Under the pieces are notes generated by a model that was not told the DNA's origin, did no database searches, and saw nothing but the letters and a program-made list of their open reading frames with translations. A DNA stretch of 5,054 bases from an uncultured Mediterranea sp. (GTDB lineage Bacteria; Bacteroidota; Bacteroidia; Bacteroidales; Bacteroidaceae), in assembly GCA_946007445.1 (NCBI GenBank), contig CAMGAL010000175.1:1-5054 (forward strand). Reading direction: 5' to 3'. Shown here piece by piece: positions 4,764 to 5,054 of the stretch. The position numbers and the translations under genes are program-made. The first letter of the stretch is position 1. Every line of letters begins with the position of its first letter.

Positions 4764-5054
4764 AGGTCGTTCAGATAGTGTTCAAACAGGGAGTAGTCGT
4801 AGTGGGCATCCTCGGTGGTGCGTACCGGCACGTTCAGGCTTTGCCAGGCAGCCAGTTGGTTGGCCGGAGGGATGATGCGGTCGGCACCTCCCACCACAGC
4901 CTCGTCCCAGGCGGGCAGGTCGGCGGGATAGCCTTCGCGCTCGATGGTGGTCAGGATGGTGGACAGCTCCTCCCGAAGCTCCTCCAAGGGGCGGCGGGGT
5001 GTCACCTCCAAGAAGCGGCGGAAGGCTGTGCTGTCGGCACACATCCGGCGCAGG
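4748..5054 (-). CDS. bioG: Pimeloyl-ACP methyl ester esterase BioG (DUF452), C-terminal part
   Basis: This is the C-terminal 100 or so residues of a protein cut by the right edge; the frame is still open there, reading LRR before the Met at 5044. BioG is an alpha/beta-hydrolase fold esterase that removes the methyl ester from pimeloyl-ACP methyl ester, ending the BioC cycle. It takes the place of BioH in many bacteria. The visible part has a charged helical region (FRRFLEVTPRRPLEELREEL), then AVVGGADRIIPPANQLAAW, which fits the usual late segment with the catalytic-triad Asp. The DAHYDYSLFEHYL end carries a His that is a candidate for the catalytic one. The nucleophile Ser lies outside the window. 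Placement directly before bioC with a 16-base overlap supports the call strongly. Without the N-terminal half the assignment rests on C-terminal resemblance and context. Confidence 0.85.
   Translation of the reverse strand, partial: LRRMCADSTAFRRFLEVTPRRPLEELREELSTILTTIEREGYPADLPAWDEAVVGGADRIIPPANQLAAWQSLNVPVRTTEDAHYDYSLFEHYLNDLWTND

Noticed and set aside
4748..4778. BioG-BioC fusion protein
   Set aside because: The two frames differ and bioG has its own TGA at 4748-4750, so they are separate overlapping genes as read.

Overview
The window is a GC-rich piece of a bacterial chromosome that looks like the Bacteroidota, probably Bacteroidales. Three things point there: a bioG-bioC-bioD gene order, a LolC/LolE-type permease with the N-terminal style typical of that group (ARRMYRG, then QVSRPAV), and start codons preceded by A-rich leaders instead of Shine-Dalgarno sequences. 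I cannot name a genus. The window is almost fully coding, with two non-coding gaps, and each gap holds a repeat structure.

Layout. On the + strand, from the left edge to 692, is the C-terminal part of a fold-type I PLP aminotransferase. A 129-base gap (693-821) follows and carries a nested inverted repeat at 717-793 with the layout of a REP doublet (REPIN-like). Next on the + strand is a complete FtsX-family permease of the lipoprotein-release (LolC/LolE) type at 822-2069. Its 3' end overlaps by 32 bases the 3' end of a convergent minus-strand gene, a family 2 glycosyltransferase with a predicted membrane anchor (2038-3198). To its right is a 174-base AT-rich gap (3199-3372), filled with an octamer repeat (AGGAGTTA / TAACTCCT) in two opposing arrays around a central hairpin. 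The rest is a minus-strand biotin cluster read right to left: bioG (cut by the right edge), bioC and bioD.

How the genes work together. BioC methylates malonyl-ACP so that it can enter fatty-acid synthesis. BioG removes the methyl group from pimeloyl-ACP methyl ester once the chain is complete. BioD closes the ureido ring to form dethiobiotin. The bioG/bioC overlap (16 bases) and the bioC/bioD overlap (4 bases) argue for one transcript with coupled translation. The glycosyltransferase lies downstream on the same strand, and I see no promoter matching the Bacteroides consensus (TTTG / TAnnTTTG) in front of it, so read-through from the bio genes is possible. Its function is not evidently linked to biotin. 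The aminotransferase and permease share a strand but are separated by the REP-like element.

I found no RNA gene, CRISPR array, insertion sequence, phage gene or defence system. The genes are ordinary housekeeping and envelope functions. The points worth a second look are the two intergenic repeat structures, the tail-to-tail gene overlap, and a His in place of the first Asp of the glycosyltransferase DxD motif.
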